Source of the DNA: Stachybotrys elegans
Lineage: Eukaryota; Ascomycota; Sordariomycetes; Hypocreales; Stachybotryaceae
Length of the DNA: 64,000 nt
NCBI GenBank assembly: GCA_020746835.1
Contig: JAGPNK010000005.1
Coordinates: 1,860,001-1,924,000, forward strand
Reading direction: 5' to 3'
Positions 10,784 to 21,910 of this stretch are shown in pieces; the first letter of the stretch is position 1, and the number at the start of each line of letters is the position of its first letter. The position numbers and the translations under genes were made by a program. The notes beneath the pieces are model-generated. The model worked only from the letters and a program-made list of their open reading frames with translations, made no database searches and was not told where the DNA came from.

Positions 10784-11941
10784 ATGAAGTCTGTTATCTT
10801 TGCCGTTGCCGGTAGCCTGGCCGCTGTTGCCTCTGCCCAGAGCATCCCCGATCTCCCCAGCTGTGGAGTAAGTAGCCTGTGCCGATTGACAGACAAGCCA
10901 CTCACAATTTTCTAGCAAGTTTGCGCCTCCAACATGCTTGCTGCTGGCAAGGCTGAGGAGCTTGGCTGCTCTCCCAGTGACATTCAGTGCCTTTGCCTGA
11001 ACGTCAACTTCACTTACGGCTTCCGCGACTGCTCTCTCGCTGTCTGCGGCCCTGAGGACGCTCGACGAATCCTGGACTACGGCATTGGCCTCTGCTCCCG
11101 TAAGGATCTGCCCTTTTATCCAACACAAATCTCTGACTCGTTTTCCAGAAGTCGGTATTCAGATCACCACCGAGGCCCAGGACGGTGTCCCCGTTCCCAC
11201 TGTAAGAGCCTCCCCGATCAGATAAGAGTGAATGGCACTGACGGCTCATCAGAGAACTGGTTCGGTCGATGCTGAGGACGCTTCTGTGGGTGTTGACTAC
11301 CACCCAGCTTGCCATAGGCCACAACTAACAGTCATAACAGGTTATTCAGTCCACCGTCTACGCAACCGTTACTTCGGACGGTGAGGCCGTCACCACTCCC
11401 GTTGACACTACTATCATTGGTGTCGGTGGCATTGGAGGCGCTGCTTCTAGCGCTGCTGCCATCATCACTACTGTGACCCGCGATGGCTCGGCCATTGTTG
11501 AGACCATCACCTCCGCAGCCGGTGGTGCCATTTCCTCTGGCGTATCCGACATTGGCTCCGACTTTTCTTCCATCACCTCTGCTGCTGGTTCCGGCGCCTC
11601 TGATATTGCCTCCGACATCTCCACCGCCGCTTCTGGTGCTGGCTCTGCCATCTCCTCCGCGGCTTCTGAGGCTGGCTCTGCCATCTCTTCTGTTGCATCG
11701 GACATTTCTTCCGCCCTGGGCGACGCCTCCAGCCTCTTTACCAGCATTACTGGATCTGCCTCTGAGTCCACTGCGACTGAGGACAGCGGCTCTGCGACGA
11801 GCACCGAGTCGGACGATGCTGTAAGTATTGCCCACTCATGGCAGCTCAAGCACGACTAACAGAATACAGGCTGTTCCTCGTATGACCGCCGCCCCCATGG
11901 GCATTGTCGCGGCCGCCGGACTGGCTGCTCTCCTACTCTAA
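10784..11941 (+). CDS. CFEM-domain, GPI-anchored cell-wall protein
   Basis: Six exons: 10784-10867, 10916-11099, 11149-11201, 11253-11285, 11341-11820, 11870-11941, about 301 aa. A signal peptide (MKSVIFAVAGSLAAVASA) leads into a CFEM domain with all eight cysteines (PSCGQVC..GC..DIQCLC..DC..VC..LC, residues 27-89). The Asp two residues before Cys4 matches the haem-iron ligand of fungal haemophore-type CFEM proteins. A long Ser/Ala/Gly-rich stalk follows (repeats of AGSAISS and ASDIS), then a hydrophobic tail (GIVAAAGLAALLL) typical of GPI attachment. Roles known for the family are haem/iron capture, wall structure and host-surface interaction; which applies here is unknown. Exon 4 is 33 nt, in phase 0 on both sides and has a weak donor (GTGGGT), so it could be skipped without a frameshift. 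Confidence 0.9.
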
Positions 11942-12613
11942 GCGCGACAGGCTACTGGTCAACCCATTATATCCTTCTTGGTCTCGCCAAACGGTGATGT
12001 GATACGTTTTGCTCCAAAGTAATCGGTCTCTCCGGTTCTCACGACTGAGCAAGCGATAATGAGGAGATTGGGAGCTGGGGGTGTTTGCTAATGGTTGGTG
12101 GTGCGTTTGGCGCATGTCTCTTTTCTAATGAGCCATCATACGACGCATGAATGTATTTGGAATCGTATTTTCAGCAACGTGTTGGGACATGATACGAAGG
12201 CAGGCAATGGACACGGTGCCATTACGTGGCTGGCATCGGCTCGTTGCCGATGCTGCTTTACGCATAGCCCATGGTACCGGATATGACGATATGATACCCG
12301 TCTTAGGCCTGGCATTGGCAGATGGGGGTTGGCCTTCTTGCTTCTCAAAAGATAGTAATTAATAATTTTGGCATTTACCTGTCCTTGTCTTGACTATTGT
12401 TGAATAAAAATACGCATGCTAAAGTGGGAGGAGTCACTCGTTGAGTACGTGTAAGAGGCGGGTGGAACTGAGAATGAAATGTAATTGCAAGTCTATCTTA
12501 CTGAACCCCTTCAAACATGTATGTGCCTACTAGGTATGTTTTCCATGACCGATATCCAAAAAACGCCCTGTGTGTACACCAATAACGTGAGCCATAAGTC
12601 AATGCTGAGCGAA
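11942..12613. other. Convergent 3' region between CFEM and pirin genes
   Basis: Two genes end into this 670-bp stretch. It is moderately AT-rich and has no supported gene; it presumably holds both 3' UTRs and terminators. Confidence 0.6.
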
Positions 12614-13861
12614 TCAGTGCATCATGCTTTTGCCGATTTCACTCTGCCAATCCTTGGCACGCTCGAAGCCATTGCTGAAGGTCTGGTAGTCGAAAAGTGC
12701 CTTGTAGACAGCCTCCTTGGAGCTGACGACGAAGGGACCGTATTGGACAATGGGCTAGTCCAGAGGAGTGCCAGAAACCAGAACTGCATAGCCGGTCAGT
12801 AATCAAATCAATAAATAAATTGGTTTGCGAATGAACTCACCAACTCGAGCGGGCTCCTTAGCGTCAGCGTCCACCTCCATGTGCACAACGTCTCCGGCCG
12901 TTTCGAAGACAACGTTGTGGTACTGAGCAATCTTGGTGCGGTCAGAGTCCTTGCCAAAGGCGACATCACCCTCGAGGATGTAGGCAAAAGAGCTCCATCC
13001 CTGGGGCAGGGGCTGGGTGATCTTGCCGCCGGGGCGAATGGTGACGTCGAGCAGCCAGACGGGGGTGTAGGCTAGGTCCTTGACCGAGTCAACGCCGTGG
13101 CTCTGGCCGGAGATGACCTTTACGGTGACACGGCCGTCGTCGACATCGACGGAGGGGATCTCAGAGGCGCGCAGGTCGCGGTAGCGGGGCTCGCAGTCCT
13201 TGAGGTTCTCGGGGAGGTCGACCCAGAGCTGAAGACCGACGTTGGCGCTGCCGTCCGGGTTCTGGCGGGGCATCTCAGCGTGGACAATGCCGCGGCCGGC
13301 CGTCATGAACTGCAGGTCGCCGGCGTTGAGGGTGCCACGGTTGCCGGCAAAGTCTTCGTGGTCGACGCCGCCGGAGAGGAGGTAAGTAATGGTCTCTTGG
13401 CCACGGTGAGGGCTGGCGGGGTCCAACGTTAGCTGTGCTGGGGAATGCGCATCAGAGCGGGGAGAAACTCACTGGTCAGGGAATCCGGCGCCAGGCTTGA
13501 TGGAGAAGTGGTCGAGCATGAGGAAGGGAGAGAAGTTGCGCAGGTTGGGCGTGCCGACGGAGCGGCGGACGCGGGCACCTGCACCTTCGGCCTGCTCGAC
13601 GGCCAGGAAGGCCTTGCGGATAGCACGGGGGACAGACATTTCGTTTGCGAAGAGGTGTTCCTGGGGTTCGCTCGGTGTAGGCAGCGCGCTGGCTGGTGCG
13701 ACTGTCGTAGTAGTGCTGGTGTTGCTAGAGGGCGTGAAGTGCTGGCGAAGCAATGCGATGGTAGAGTCGATTGGTAGCAGCGAGCCGATGTAGCAGTGGT
13801 ATAAGACGACGGATGTGATGCCGACGAGGACGGGGAGGATGATGCGAGAAAAGAGCTTCAT
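12614..13861 (-). CDS. Pirin family protein, interrupted by an in-frame TAG
   Basis: Minus strand; exons 13861-13473, 13412-12841 and 12783 onward. The pirin cupin is clear: the splice at 13473/13412 rebuilds PDHPHRGQETITYLL and later GRGIVHAEMP, which together supply the His/His/His/Glu iron ligands. Exon 3 reads VVLVSGTPLD and then meets TAG at 12757-12755, where fungal pirins usually have Gln. Beyond it 46 further codons remain open and family-like (PIVQYGPFVVSSKEAVYKAL..) up to TGA at 12616-12614. Read literally the product is 329 aa and lacks the end of the C-terminal cupin domain; without the stop it would be 376 aa. The N-terminus carries a hydrophobic segment (residues 5-25) and a Thr/Ser-rich stretch before the usual pirin start (MSVPRAIRKAF), suggesting membrane or organelle targeting. 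Nonsense allele, readthrough, RNA editing and sequencing error are all possible. Confidence 0.85.
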
Positions 13862-15207
13862 GGGAAAGAAGGGACGTCGGCTACGGGGCTCTATATAGGT
13901 AATGTGGGATAGTGCCGGAGGGAGATGCGGGTATGGCCCCCCATGGCCAGCTGCGGCGAGCGCATGATATAAGCCGATTCGCAGTGCTTTCGTGGGTGTG
14001 TGAAGGCGGGCGAAACCTCGCGCCGTTTCCTTGGCGGTGCCGCCCGCCGCGCGTGTGAAGGGTGGGAAATCCGTGGGGACGGCCGTTAGTCACGGTTACA
14101 TCAGCAGTCGAAGGGCTTACCTGTGTATTATGGTATCGGCTTACCCTGGAGTGTGGGTTTTTTTTCCCCCTCCCTCCCTATGCTTTTGGGGACAAGAGGA
14201 TGGAGATAATCGCTTTCTAATTGTGTGGTCAGCATGCTTGTGAGAGGATGAACTAAGTATCTGCTAATATGCAGGGCGATTGGCACGCAGAGACCATCTA
14301 CTCATTGTGGCGATTGCGTCAAGCTTTTCCAGAATTCCACGGGTCCCTCCTTTTACCATCCCTTTCTACTTTTTTATTCACTGTTGTTTTGGGTTTCCTT
14401 GGCGTCCCGCGCTTCGTCGCCGCAATTGCTCAATTATCCAGACCGTGCAAGTCTGGCAATACATGCCGGAGAATGCAAAATACTAAAGCTCTGATTGTGT
14501 GCGAAAACCACTCTGCAACACCACGTAATGACACTCTACCGGCAACCCTGGAACAAAAGATTGTACCATGCAAAGTTATGACACGGTTCCTGTTGTAGAA
14601 GCCGCTCTTTGAGGGAAGATAGTTGCTATCGACACCAGTCGAGATCCTTGGCCCTGTGTTAGATACTGGTATGCGAGACGTTAGAAGGAGGATGTTGGAC
14701 TTGGACTCCGTACGGAGCACGCTGATCAGGGCGGGACCCATCAAAAAGCTCCATACAGGATGATCACGAAAATATAGGGCCCTGTTCGTAGGGTACCGTA
14801 GACATGGGCCAGGCTTGGCGAAATCATGGCCCCTCGATTCACATACATACAGCCAGAGAGGTTCACGTGCCACACGTACAGACGACGTAATAGATATTAT
14901 AGACTTCATGTCATTGACAAAAGACAAAACCGCAAGTCTACCTAAAGAGGAAAGCAGCGCAGTCCGTACGAAAGCCCAGTCATCCAATGCACGAAAATCC
15001 TAGGCTCACCAACAAAAGGAACCGTAGATACATTCTTCTTAGAGAACGGCGTTTTGCACCAACTCAGATACAGCAGAGTAGTAGTACCAACAAGTAGTAA
15101 TTGAGTAGAGGGAGAGGGGGCGGGTACGGAACGGTAGAAATGGGGGTATACAATGAAAGTACAGAAACTGCGGTTGTTGGGAAGGGTGTACCACCAAGGG
15201 CAGCAGC
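13862..15207. other. Intergenic region upstream of pirin, downstream of perilipin-like gene
   Basis: No gene supported on either strand. The part next to 13862 should be the pirin promoter and leader; the part next to 15207 the 3' UTR of the perilipin-like gene. A T/C tract occurs near 14158-14180. Confidence 0.6.
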
Positions 15208-15826
15208 TTAGTGGCTGGCCTTGTCGTTGACAGTGTGGTTGACCTGCTCCTTCTTGGAGTTGAGGAAGCGGCCAAGCCATGACAGGGTCTCGGTGCCTAC
15301 GACGAGGACGGTGATGACGACGGCCTTGCCCTGTGCGATGAGGCTCTGCTGGTCATTCTTCTTGACCTCGTTGGAGTAGACCTTGAAGACGTGGTCCTTG
15401 CCCTCGAGACCCTTTTGGTAGGGGAGGAAGATCAGGGTCTTGGTGTCATTGTAGATGTCCGAGGTGGGCTTCTTGACGACAGGGAACTGCGCATCGATGC
15501 GGTTGAGGGTCTTGTCGCCAAGGGAGTCGGCCTTCTGGACGTACGGCGAGACGTACTCGTAGGGCTTGGCGAGGTAGGGGACGACGGGTGCGGCAAACGT
15601 CTTGTAGGCTGAGTCGCCGAGTTGAATGGACTTTTGGCCGTACTCGTTGCTCTGGAAGGTGTGGATGCTATCCTTGATCAAGGGGTAGCTCAGAAGGTGC
15701 TGTTTGGGTAGAGACCGGGTGTTAGTCAATTGCGGCTTGATGCGACCATGGATGTCGACGTACCTGGACAAAGGCCGAGTTAGAGGCCGAGCTGGGGACA
15801 TCGCCGTTGACCTGGGGGACAGCCAT
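15208..15826 (-). CDS. CAP20: Perilipin-like lipid-droplet protein (Cap20/Mpl1 family)
   Basis: Two exons on the minus strand, 15826-15764 and 15699-15208, 184 aa, the same size as Colletotrichum Cap20 and close to Metarhizium Mpl1. The 64-nt intron has donor GTACGT, a CTAAC branch motif and acceptor CAAACAG; the joined protein reads SNSAFVQ-HLLSYPLIKDSI. Known family members coat lipid droplets and affect appressorium turgor and virulence in pathogenic fungi. The middle contains the aromatic/Pro-rich series YLAKPYEYVSPYVQKADSLGDKTL, which I recognise from this family. A hydrophobic stretch near the C-terminus (AVVITVLVVGTETLSWL) fits monolayer binding. No enzyme motif is present. It lies alone between long gene-free stretches. 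Confidence 0.88.
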
Positions 15827-18800
15827 TGCGACAAAGGTGTGCTGTGGTGATATGTGTATGCTCGGATGACTCTGCGCAGATGGGGTGTGGATGCGCCGCG
15901 GCCGGGAGAAGAAGAAGGGGTCACAGTAGGCTCGAGTCGTGCAGACTGCCTGGTAGTTGGGTAGGAGGGTATGACGGGGAGGCAAGCAGCTAAGGCGGGA
16001 TGATGGCCAGCTGGGTGGTGATGATGGGCTGTTGTGGTTGTGGTTGTGGTTGTAAGAGAACAGACAGGCCAGTCAGTCAGGTTGTGGAAGAAGATGCCAG
16101 ATGTCAGGGCCTGAGCGTGAGCGTGAGAGGAAGAAGGCAGCGGAAGCTAGAGAAGGAGGGATAATATGGGAAGAAGAGGGGAAGAGCGGTTAGGATGGGA
16201 GCGAAGAGTAGTAGGTAAGTTTTGGAACGGGAAATGGGGGGTGTTTAAAGAGTGACAGCCGATGTGGTGGATGAGGCGTGCGCTGGTGGATGGGAGGGTG
16301 CTGTAGGGAAACCTGGGCGGCGCCACAGGACTGCATGTGCATTGCATGTGGTAGCTGCCAATGGCGGTACTTGGAGGTACCTCGTACGTAGCACCACCTC
16401 CGACTCCGACCAAGGCTCAGGCAACAGCAGAAGCCCACTATTGCTTCCCGCGTCCCACTAGGTAGGGCCCTTGAAGGAAGTCGAGTTCCTGGTACACGAC
16501 CAGCTCGCGGCGTAGAGAGATGGACGATTGGGATGGGATATGATGGCTGCTGCAGCTAATGATGTAGCTGATTTCGGCACATGGAATCAGATCAAGACGC
16601 CTTTTTAGGTTCCATCCTAGCGCCATTGGGAAGATGACAAAAACAAACAAATGTAAATGACGAAAAGGGCACAAAGTACACCGAGAGGAGAGAGCATGTT
16701 TGAGAGATGAGTAGTGGTGCTATCGATGCCGTGACGAGCATCTCACTTTTTCCCGCCAAGAGCGGGGAGGAGGGCTGCACACTCCGATAAAGCGAGCATG
16801 TGCTCGGCAAAACATGCGATGCCCGTCATGATATCCCGTCTCAGCCGTGCTATAGGTCCCCAGCGAGCCATGATAGGTATTTGTGTTATACCCTAGAGCC
16901 CTAGGAAATGTATGTATTTCTGTCGGAGAGTAGCAGCGGCGGTGGAGCGGGCGTCTACGACAGGAGATATGAGGACGACGATAACAGGAGTGGGGAGGTG
17001 AACCCGTCGTGCGCATTTGACGTGATGTGATGGGAAAGGAAGCGTGTCAGAGATAAGTAAGTGAGGCTGACATGTCCTCCAAGGGTGCCATCTAGAATCA
17101 TCTATTCTTCCAAGGCATGTACTCTATGTCTGTCCATGCCCGGAATCCCAGCCATGGTCCGATCCCGTGTAGAAATCGGCGTAGAAGGAAGAAACAGGAC
17201 CTCGTCGTATCATCATCATTGACAGACAAGTCTCTTCACTCTCACTCACTCACTCACTCACTCTGTCTTATCTCGAGCTTGGGACAGGTACTTGCAGGTA
17301 CTTGGCCCAACATGGCGTCATTGGCCGCACTAGCCACACTTTGGGGGTACTGTGCACGCACCCCTGTCAAGTCGACTCTGCCATCCTTGATGGATTTTGG
17401 CATGTGAAAGTCCCAACTTGCCAATCTGGGAGAAGAAAAACAAAGGAAGGAGAAAAAAACGAGCGGCAAATCCATATTCTCTCTCCACCCTACCACATCA
17501 GTACCTTGGCGCTGCCCTCTCTCTGTCTCCTCTCTCACCGAACAGGACCCTTGGGCGAACCCGTCCCCGTTCCTTGCCGTGGTAGGAATTTGACTCTTGT
17601 TCATCTTCCTCTGCCCCTCCCTTCCCGTGGCGACCGAGGCATCCTCACGAGGGACCAGATTAATGTCTCATGCCCATCGCGTCTAGGTATGCAGCAAGTT
17701 ATTTTGCCTTTGCCTTTGCCTGCGCATAGCCGCACTGGCGGCCTGCCTGGGGTGGAATTGGCGAATCGCGGCGCTCGCTGTCGCCGCTGTCGCCGCTGTC
17801 GCGTCCTCTCTCTCACATGTGAAGATCGACATGGGGGTGTGCTGCCCCGACCGTTGCATGCACGATGCCGTGGAGGCACAAGATTTGATTATCCCGGCCC
17901 GTATCATGCAACGTTGGGCGGTTATCCGGCCACTCGTTGGCAGCAGCGTCGTCCTGCAGAATGCAGAATGCACATGTACTTTCTGCGTTTTTTTTTCTTG
18001 GCTGAAGTATCAGCTTCAGATGCTCGGTGAACTTCCATGCCCCTCTCTCTGCTCGGAAGATATCGTTTTGTCAATACCCACCCAGGCCATTGACTCCGAC
18101 TTTGTTCACAATGTATTTGTACACGACCCTCTCTCTTCCTTCTTTTCCTGCCCTTGGCAATCAGATGTTTCCGCCCTCGACATCGCCTCGGTAGGTGGCA
18201 AGGCAGAGCAGAATTTGTGCGCCCAACAAACACACGAGACCCTCCCTCCATCGTCGCTTGATTTCAGCTCTCCAGCGGAAGGGGTCGGTATCCGCTGCAC
18301 TGGCTTCAGGGAGCTCCGTCATGATGCCACGATCCCCTGTCAAAACTGGACCCACCTGCACCACCAGCCACATTCACATGTCAGCTGCAATCGATCTAAC
18401 CAGTGGGTCGACGAACTTTCGCCGTCGTTCTGTTCCTCACTTGGCATCAGCCTCGAATCCAGGAGCAATTAATTAATTAATTGCAAAATTTCAGATTTGC
18501 CGCAATTTCCTTGCTGCCAGTCCACAAGGCGGAAACAAAGTGGGTAGGGGACCACCATCCAGCATCCAGCATCACATGCTATCTTCATCTTATCTTCCCT
18601 CCCTTAGCTTCTCTATCTACTCTGCACTCGACCTCTCCGATTTGGCTAGATGATCGAGTATGCCATATTGACGTGGAAAGGAGCAGTCTCTTATCTTCAG
18701 TATGGAACACTCCATGGACCAATTGAAGAGGACGCCTGACATCCCGTTATGGTAGCAACTCGCCAACAGCGTTAGCAAGATCTTCACTGGCCCTCAGAGC

Positions 18801-19439
18801 GACTTGGCTTGTTGCGCGGTATACAGATGCCGGTCTACATCGGGTAGGTCACGGCGTTGGTGGTGTTGAAGCCATGCGGCTCGACATGTCAGCCCGCATT
18901 GCATGGAAATGCAGCCTGGCCATTGGACAATGGATGCCAAGATGCAGTTCAAACATGACACTGCGGGGACGTCATAACGCATCACAGGAGCTGCTACATC
19001 AGCGCGATGTCACCACAGCCAACACACCTCGAATCCTGCAGCAGGCTAGCACTATACCTCCCATGTCATGGTTCAGTCATGCATGCATTGGACACACTCC
19101 ACATGAGTGCAGTAGGTGGGCCATTTTAAGAAATTCAATAATCAATTCCTGGCAGCAAAACTCGAGAATAATGGGAAGCGCATTGACTTGATAATTCTAC
19201 GACCACATGCTGGATTCTCAAACAGACAGCTATGCAGAGATGGCTCAAGTACAAGTGCATTTGCTATTCAGTGAATCACGTCGAGGAACCCTCATAAATC
19301 AAAGGTATAATCAATTACTGCAATGCAGTCCAAGCCATGTAACGATTTTGATAATACGGCGTAAAGCCACAGCTCAGCCTGCTCAGGCCTGAGAGATCCA
19401 ACTCCCCGGAGAAGCCGAAGTCCAGAGCATAGGTCAAAG
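15827..19439. other. Gene-free region (3.6 kb) upstream of the Cap20-like gene
   Basis: No supportable gene. Simple repeats are frequent: GTGGTT units at 16031-16052, CACT units at 17237-17263, TTTGCC units at 17702-17721, three copies of CGCTGTCGC at 17775-17803, and TTAATTAATTAATT near 18470. The longest open frame (17302-18030, plus) has repetitive, low-information composition and no recognisable motif, so I do not call it. Function is probably promoter and leader of the perilipin-like gene; non-coding transcripts cannot be excluded. Confidence 0.55.
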
Positions 19440-20467
19440 TCAGTCAGCTTCCGACAATAGTGTCCTCCTCCTAATTGGCTTCGCACTCAAAGCTGAATCA
19501 ACAATTGGGCTCTGCACGCCCGTTGTCCCACCAGTTTCGTACCGCTTCGGCAAGTTTCTCGTGTCCAGCGTCGGCGCCCGACGAATAGAGTTGCCGGCGC
19601 TGAGGTGGGACCAAAGGCAAAGCGAAAGCAGAGCCGTGACAGCATTCAACCAGCTCAGACCATACACGGCATATCCTTGCCTCTGAGCCCTAGCGTTCAT
19701 GTCGGGCTCGTTTGTCCGGCTGATGAGATGGCCAAAGATGAGCTGTGCGGCTGCTGCAGTCGCCAAAGCCGATGCAAACGAGAGCTGAACAAGCCCAGAG
19801 TCTTTAGTTGTGAAGACACAATGGGGGTGTTTAGGTTGCTTACCGATGATAAAAAGATAGTCCATCCGCTTATGTGATTGGAGGAGAGACTTCGACGTCC
19901 CGACAGCAACACAACCACGGCAAACAAGACAGAGGCAATGTATAGCATGTAGAGTCCGTTTGGGCCATGCTCCAACCAGAAAAAGCGAGTTCCGTCCTTA
20001 TGAACTTGAGCACCCCAGACAGACCAGTACCGATAGAGGTTAAAGAGTGCCTTGGTTCCGGGCTTGGCACAGAAGTCAACATTGTAACTCGTGCCATCTT
20101 GAGAGACATGGCCGCTGCAGTAGGTCCATAGGTATATGGCATAAAAGTCTTTGTGCTTGGAGAAGTCGTTTGCATCGGGAAGACCACGAAATGTGTGGTG
20201 CCCAACTGTGGTTTTGATATCGGCACAGTCCATCTAACAAGATTCAGCATTGGCATTACTTCATATGGGGTTTCACTTCCTATTGGGTTCTTGGGACAGG
20301 CTTACTACGGCGAAGCTCAGCCATCCAACACTCCCAGAAGCTGGTCCCAATCCAGAGAGAAGAATGACGAGTAGACATAACAAGCCAACCCCTGTTGAGC
20401 AAAGGGCTGCAGTGATGCGAGTCCTTCTTCCAACTAGCGAAGAGCTTGGATGATTGGAGGTTGTCAT
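19440..20467 (-). CDS. SUR7/PalI family four-TM membrane protein
   Basis: Three exons on the minus strand: 20467-20306, 20233-19844 and 19784-19440, 298 aa. TM1 (ITAALCSTGVGLLCLLVILLSGL) is followed by an extracellular loop with the family signature YLWTYCSG and VDFCAKPG, including two cysteines spaced as in Sur7/claudin-like proteins. Three further membrane segments follow (GLYMLYIASVLFAVVVLL, SFASALATAAAAQLIFG and a last one near VYGLSWLNAVTALLSLCLW), then a basic cytoplasmic tail. Relatives build eisosome/MCC membrane domains or, as PalI/Rim9, take part in ambient-pH sensing; the sequence does not separate these roles. An upstream in-frame ATG (20551) exists, but MTTSNHP gives a more normal N-terminus. 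It is head-to-head with the acetylesterase gene, 620 bp apart. Confidence 0.85.
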
Positions 20468-21089
20468 GATGAAACACGGCTGGTAAGTACAATAGACGAG
20501 TTTGAGGTTGAGGTTTGTTTGGGGAGCGACAAGGAGATACCTGCACTTCATATCCCCATGGCCAGCCGCTACACTGGCACGGAACGCAACTGAAATGGGC
20601 CTGTGGCTTATGGTTTCGTTGAAGCTAAAGTTAGCATGGCACTTCGGCTAGAGGGTCAAATCACAGCCCCTCCATATCTAAGATCAATCTGGATCACGCG
20701 GGGGGGCCGCGGAGGTTGACCCCGAGAGCCGGGCTGAAGCAACGAGGCGCCTTAGTTTCCCAATCCAGCACACTACGCAAGACTACACTCCAATGATGGG
20801 GATCCATCTCTCCCTCTCCAAGGCCATAGCTGACAAGAGTTGGAGTTGGATGGGGCTAGATGGGGTAACAGACGAGGGCCATTAATTGGTGGAATCAGAA
20901 TATCGGATGAATTCCACCGCAAATGCTACCTCATCGTCTCTCGGAAGAGAACCGTGAAAAGAAACAGGGTACATATTGGCTGTGACGGGATGCTGAGGAG
21001 TATAGACATAGTGATTCGACCAACGGTTTGTTGAAATCGATAGCCGTGTTTCTTCCAACGCAACAGCTGCTCTGTCCTTAGATTCCAAC
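20468..21089. other. Divergent promoter between SUR7-like and acetylesterase genes
   Basis: Non-coding; holds both promoters. A G-run (GGGGGG) occurs near 20700. No recognised regulatory motif stands out. Confidence 0.5.
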
Positions 21090-21910
21090 ATGAAGCTTGT
21101 TAACCTCCTTGGTGGTGTTTTGTGCCTTTCTGGCTCCATCCAGGCTACTTCGCTACCGCCCAGACAAGCTCAAGCTAAGGCACCCTACTTTGTTCTGACG
21201 GGAGACTCAACCACCGCCACCAAGAACGGCTGGGGGATGGCTTGCTAAGCATTCTGCAAGGCGGCGCCATGGGGCTAAACCTGGCGAAGAACGGCCGCAC
21301 GACTAAGTCGTTTGTGGAACAGGGCTGGTGGGAACAGGCGTTGGATGCTGTCAAGGGCAACAAGAGCCTTCACCAGCCCATTGTGACGATCCAATTCGGG
21401 CATAATGACCAGAAGCCGGCCAATGGCGTGCCGCTGGCTGATTTCGAGCGGAACCTGGGGAATATGGTCGATGAGGTCCAGGCCGCGGGTGGAACGCCAG
21501 TAAGGGCTGATTCGTCCCGTGAGCCCAAGAGAGCAGCCAGCTGACCGTCCTGGCAGGTTCTCATCACCCCCCTGACCCGCCGCAGCTTCAAGGACGGCAA
21601 GGTCGACGAGAGCCTCGTCAACGAGCGTGCCACGACCATCAAGGTCGCCGAAGAAAAGGGCGTTGCGTGCTTGGACCTGAACAAGGCGAGCGTCGACTAC
21701 GTTAATGCCATCGGCGAGGCCAATGGCCACAAGTACGATGCTGAGCCCGGCGACAGCACGCACCTCAACGCGGCGGGGACGACCGTCTTCAGCCGCATGG
21801 TGGCTGACCTCCTTGTGCGCGAGAGGTCTGATTTGGGCCAATGGATTCGGGGGAATAAGGCGCTCAGTGCGAAGATCTGGGCCGGAGAGTTTGCGACGGG
21901 CGAGGAATGA
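21090..21910 (+). pseudogene. Rhamnogalacturonan acetylesterase-like SGNH hydrolase (CE12), single-base frameshift
   Basis: Two exons, 21090-21499 and 21557-21910, would give about 254 aa. A signal peptide (MKLVNLLGGVLCLSGSIQA) precedes a CE12/SGNH domain: block I GDSTT (nucleophile Ser), NGR, block III GHND (oxyanion Asn) and block V DSTHLN (catalytic Asp and His). Such enzymes remove acetyl groups from pectic rhamnogalacturonan. The frame breaks at 21232-21236: five G where six are needed to read NGW-GDG-LLS. As written, translation stops at TAA 21246-21248 after 52 codons. Everything after the break is family-like with a normal intron (donor GTAAGG, acceptor TGGCAG), so the lesion is recent or an assembly error in a homopolymer. 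No GT donor is placed to splice around it. Confidence 0.85.

Noticed and set aside
12755..12840. Splicing around the pirin TAG using its own AG as acceptor
   Set aside because: The good donor GTGAGT gives the wrong phase with this acceptor; only a poor donor (GTTGGT) would keep frame and it deletes conserved residues. Kept as a minor possibility only.
12614..13861. Repeat-induced point mutation (RIP) as the cause of the pirin TAG
   Set aside because: The change is of RIP type (CpA to TpA), but it is single, the gene is not repeated here, and flanking CpA sites are intact.
17302..18030. 242-codon open frame, plus strand
   Set aside because: Composition changes along its length, it is built partly from simple repeats, and has no motif or splice partners.
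21090..21248. A 52-codon small secreted peptide
   Set aside because: Frame, signal peptide and GDST motif continue into the CE12 body after one inserted G, so it is the truncated start of that gene.
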